Below are positions 61,772 to 64,000 of a DNA stretch of 64,000 nt, piece by piece; position 1 is the first letter of the stretch; the number at the start of each line of letters is the position of its first letter. This DNA is from an uncultured Bacteroidota bacterium (GTDB lineage Bacteria; Bacteroidota; Bacteroidia; AKYH767-A; OLB10). The notes under the pieces were generated by a model. The model was not told the DNA's origin. It worked only from the letters and a program-made list of their open reading frames with translations, and did no database searches. A program made the position numbers and the translations under genes. The DNA lies in contig CAADHD010000010.1 of NCBI GenBank assembly GCA_900696575.1, positions 1 through 64,000 on the forward strand. Reading direction: 5' to 3'.

Positions 61772-64000
61772 CTACGCCATTTCGTAGCTCTTCAAATCAA
61801 CCGGAACAACCTGTGTAATTCCCATTTCGGCCATGGTTATACCGTACATAACGTCAGTAGCTGCCATGGTGCGTTTATTATGCGTAATTATAATGAATTG
61901 CGACTGGCCTGAAAACTTACGGATGATGCGGTTGAACTTGTCTATGTTGGTATCATCCAGCGGAGCATCCACCTCATCAAAAATGCAGAAAGGCGAAGGT
62001 TTGAGAAGGTAAATACCAAAGAGTAAAGCTGTGGCTGTCAATGTTTTTTCTCCTCCCGAAAGCTGATGAATACTCAGCGGGCGCTTGCCTTTGGGCTGAG
62101 CAATGATCTGAATGTCTGATTCCAGCGGATTGCTGTGATCGAGCAATACAAGGTCGCAGTTATCTTCTTCGCTGAAAAGCGAGCGGAATACTTCAATAAA
62201 GTTGGAGCGTATTTTTTCATACGAATCCATGAAACGTTCGCGGGCGGTTGTATCAATTTCGGAAATGGTTTGCAGTAATGATTCTTTGGCCTGCAGCAAA
62301 TCGTTTTTTTCATTTACGATAAAATCAAAACGCTCTTTCACTTCGTTGAACGACTCGAGCGCCATCGGGTTAATAGGCCCAAAGTTTTCAATCTGCACTT
62401 TCACTTTCTCCATTCGCTGACGGGTTTCTTCCAGATTGAAGTTCTCGTCTGTTTCGGGGGCATCCATGGTTTCGATGTTGATGCCGAATTCCACTTCCAT
62501 GCGCTCTTTCATGCTGAGCATTTTCATTTTTACTCCGGTTGCCTGCTCATGCAACGATGAAATAACAGCATCTGTTTGTTCTCCCTGTCTGCGCAGCTCA
62601 TGAATGTTTTTCTCTTCGCGGTCAATATCGCCTTTGGTTTTATAATAATCTTCTTCCAGACGATTTAACGTAGCTTCGTAAGCCTGTTTATCCTGAAGCA
62701 GGGCAATGAGTGTTAGTGATTCGGATTCATTCAAACCTGAAATTTCTTCCAGTTGATTTTTTACACTTACCGATTCTTCTCGGTTCTGTTTCAGTGAAGC
62801 CGAAACATTTTCAAGCTGCGCAGTTTTGTAGCTGATGTCGCGGGCAATGTTCTGCACTTTGTTCTGCAATTGCAGGTAAATGATGTTATGCTGATTTACT
62901 TTGGAGGTGGCATCGTTAAATTCATGAAGCATTGTTTCTGCCTTCAGCTGTGCGGCAGAAAACTGTTCGGAAAGAGAGGCCAGTAAATTTTTTAAATCTT
63001 CAATGTTAACCTGATTAAACCGGCCCAGATCCAGACCGACTTCCAGTGCCTGAAGCTGGCCTTCCAGATTGGAAATGGTACGATGGGCAGAAGCTATGCT
63101 TTCCTGTAAGTGAATACGTTTATTTTCGAGTGAAGACAACTGATTGGTTACCTCGCGCAGTTTCCCGTTCAGGCTGTTCATATTTTCAGTTAATGACTGC
63201 CTTTGCTGTTTCAGCATTTCGGTTTTTAATAGCGACTCGCTGATGCCTGCTTCGAGCAAAGAAATTTCCTGCCTGTGCTGTTCAATACGGTGAGCAAGTT
63301 TTTCAAGGTTCTGTAATTTACCGGTTCGTTTGCCGTCAAACAGACCTACCGAACCGCCCGAAACACTGTACTTCTGCCGGATGTAATGCCCGTTACGGGT
63401 AATCAGAACTACTTTATCCAATCCCGAAAAATCAAAACTGTCAGCGCTGTATTCATCTTCGGCTATGTAAACATGGCCAATAAGCAAATCGAACAAACGT
63501 GCATATTCGCTGTTAAATTCAATAACATCCAAAGCGCGGATGCAGTTCGGCATGGATGGATAAGAAACTGCCTCCCTCCTGTTCAATTGGTCAAGCACAA
63601 AAAACTGAGCGCGTCCCTGGTTCTGAAGGCGAAGCATGGCAATAGCTTCATGGGCATCCTGTCTGTTGTTTACTACAAAGTGATTTAAAAACGGCTCCAG
63701 GTAATTTTCAATGGCTACTTTAAACTCTTCACGGCAATTGATGATTTCAGAAACAAGGGGAGAAGAACGCATTCTGCCGTCAGATTTTTTCAGATACTTG
63801 ATGCTTTCGGGATAGCCATCCATCTGCTCCACCAGATTTTTGGTAAGTTCATATTCATTGATACGGGCATCGCACTGGCGTTTTTCTTCTGCCAGCTTTT
63901 CATTCAGTTTGGCGAAGGCTGAATTCTCTGCTTCTGAATTTTGCTCGGTTTCGCGTATTTCATTCTCTGTTTTTTTCCACTCCTCATCCAGTGCGGTCTT
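61772..64000 (-). CDS. smc: SMC chromosome segregation protein, 3' part
   Basis: The frame stays open to the end of the window at 64000, so only the last 742 codons are seen. The visible part has the hinge domain (LNHFVVNNRQDAHEAIAMLR, QFFVLDQLNRREAVSYPS), then the long C-terminal coiled coil, then the ATPase head with signature LSGGEKTLTATALLFGIYLL and Walker B FCIFDEVDAPLDDTNI. The Walker A half of the head and the N-terminal coil lie beyond the window. Full-length bacterial SMC has about 1180 residues, so about 440 are missing here. It acts with ScpA and ScpB to compact chromosomes. An internal GTG at 63832 is not the true start. Confidence 0.95.
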   Translation of the reverse strand, partial: KTALDEEWKKTENEIRETEQNSEAENSAFAKLNEKLAEEKRQCDARINEYELTKNLVEQMDGYPESIKYLKKSDGRMRSSPLVSEIINCREEFKVAIENYLEPFLNHFVVNNRQDAHEAIAMLRLQNQGRAQFFVLDQLNRREAVSYPSMPNCIRALDVIEFNSEYARLFDLLIGHVYIAEDEYSADSFDFSGLDKVVLITRNGHYIRQKYSVSGGSVGLFDGKRTGKLQNLEKLAHRIEQHRQEISLLEAGISESLLKTEMLKQQRQSLTENMNSLNGKLREVTNQLSSLENKRIHLQESIASAHRTISNLEGQLQALEVGLDLGRFNQVNIEDLKNLLASLSEQFSAAQLKAETMLHEFNDATSKVNQHNIIYLQLQNKVQNIARDISYKTAQLENVSASLKQNREESVSVKNQLEEISGLNESESLTLIALLQDKQAYEATLNRLEEDYYKTKGDIDREEKNIHELRRQGEQTDAVISSLHEQATGVKMKMLSMKERMEVEFGINIETMDAPETDENFNLEETRQRMEKVKVQIENFGPINPMALESFNEVKERFDFIVNEKNDLLQAKESLLQTISEIDTTARERFMDSYEKIRSNFIEVFRSLFSEEDNCDLVLLDHSNPLESDIQIIAQPKGKRPLSIHQLSGGEKTLTATALLFGIYLLKPSPFCIFDEVDAPLDDTNIDKFNRIIRKFSGQSQFIIITHNKRTMAATDVMYGITMAEMGITQVVPVDLKSYEMA

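Overview
The window is chromosomal DNA of a Bacteroidota bacterium, most likely of the Chitinophagales/Sphingobacteriales side, and carries mostly core genes. Four things point there: promoters with the Bacteroidota -7 box TAnnTTTG; a GldH gliding/type IX secretion lipoprotein beside ricT and holB; a secreted protein with a C-terminal type IX sorting domain; and many lineage-typical families (DUF4292, DUF4286, DUF4834, DUF1571 with LysM, fused E1 alpha-beta dehydrogenase, CarB without its regulatory domain). No phage, plasmid backbone, insertion sequence or CRISPR array was seen.

Layout. 1-253: start of the window with a flanked repeat element. 254-4128 (-): RecB/AddA-like helicase-nuclease and a YdcF protein. 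4213-7494 (+): E1 alpha-beta fusion and MurQ. 7556-12924 (-): ABC ATPase, SecA, ribosome hibernation factor, Xer recombinase. 13074-15566 (+): AsmA-like protein. 15652-20781 (+): a complete SAM-I riboswitch with antiterminator and terminator, then mnmD, a broken four-helix-bundle (23S rRNA intervening-sequence type) gene and metH. 20819-23456 (+): accA and dnaB. 23453-30050 (-): pterin dehydratase, a 1149-residue outer-membrane protein, a small membrane protein, plsC, trhO and a small CxxC membrane protein. 30348-33025 (-): DUF420, SCO and an isolated nuoABC. 33071-35363 (-): frr, a Ser/Thr kinase and miaE; then a glycosyltransferase (+). 36673-43354 (-): gltX, tatA, an EnvC-like protein with a degenerate LytM domain, DUF4292 and TPR lipoproteins, and a nucleotidyltransferase. 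43381-43902: a palindrome-rich gene-free island. 43903-46905 (+): TPR, DUF4286 and DUF1571-LysM proteins. 46958-48361 (-): type IX secreted propeller protein. 48475-52929 (+): secreted protein, AlkB-like hydroxylase, holB, ricT, gldH. 52928-54066 (-): rpsT and tRNA-Glu with promoter and terminator, and a conserved hypothetical. 54248-58520 (+): Cys-rich secreted protein, methyltransferase, DPP-IV-like peptidase, LpxL-type acyltransferase. 58549-64000 (-): DUF4834, carB and the 3' part of smc, which runs off the window.

How it works together. The best-resolved control circuit is the SAM switch: low SAM should allow read-through into mnmD and metH, and SAM binding should end transcription before them. 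Other clusters serve cell envelope building (LpxL, PlsC, EnvC-like, DUF4292, AsmA), protein export (SecA, TatA, GldH), tRNA modification (MnmD, TrhO, MiaE) and respiration (NuoABC, SCO, DUF420). Many promoters lie only 3-8 bases before the start codon, so several mRNAs are probably leaderless or nearly so. Nothing seen is clearly a new defence or mobile system. The most interesting items are the SAM switch with the decayed gene inside its operon, the near-leaderless promoters, the two copies of a dispersed palindromic repeat, and the miaE-kinase pair.
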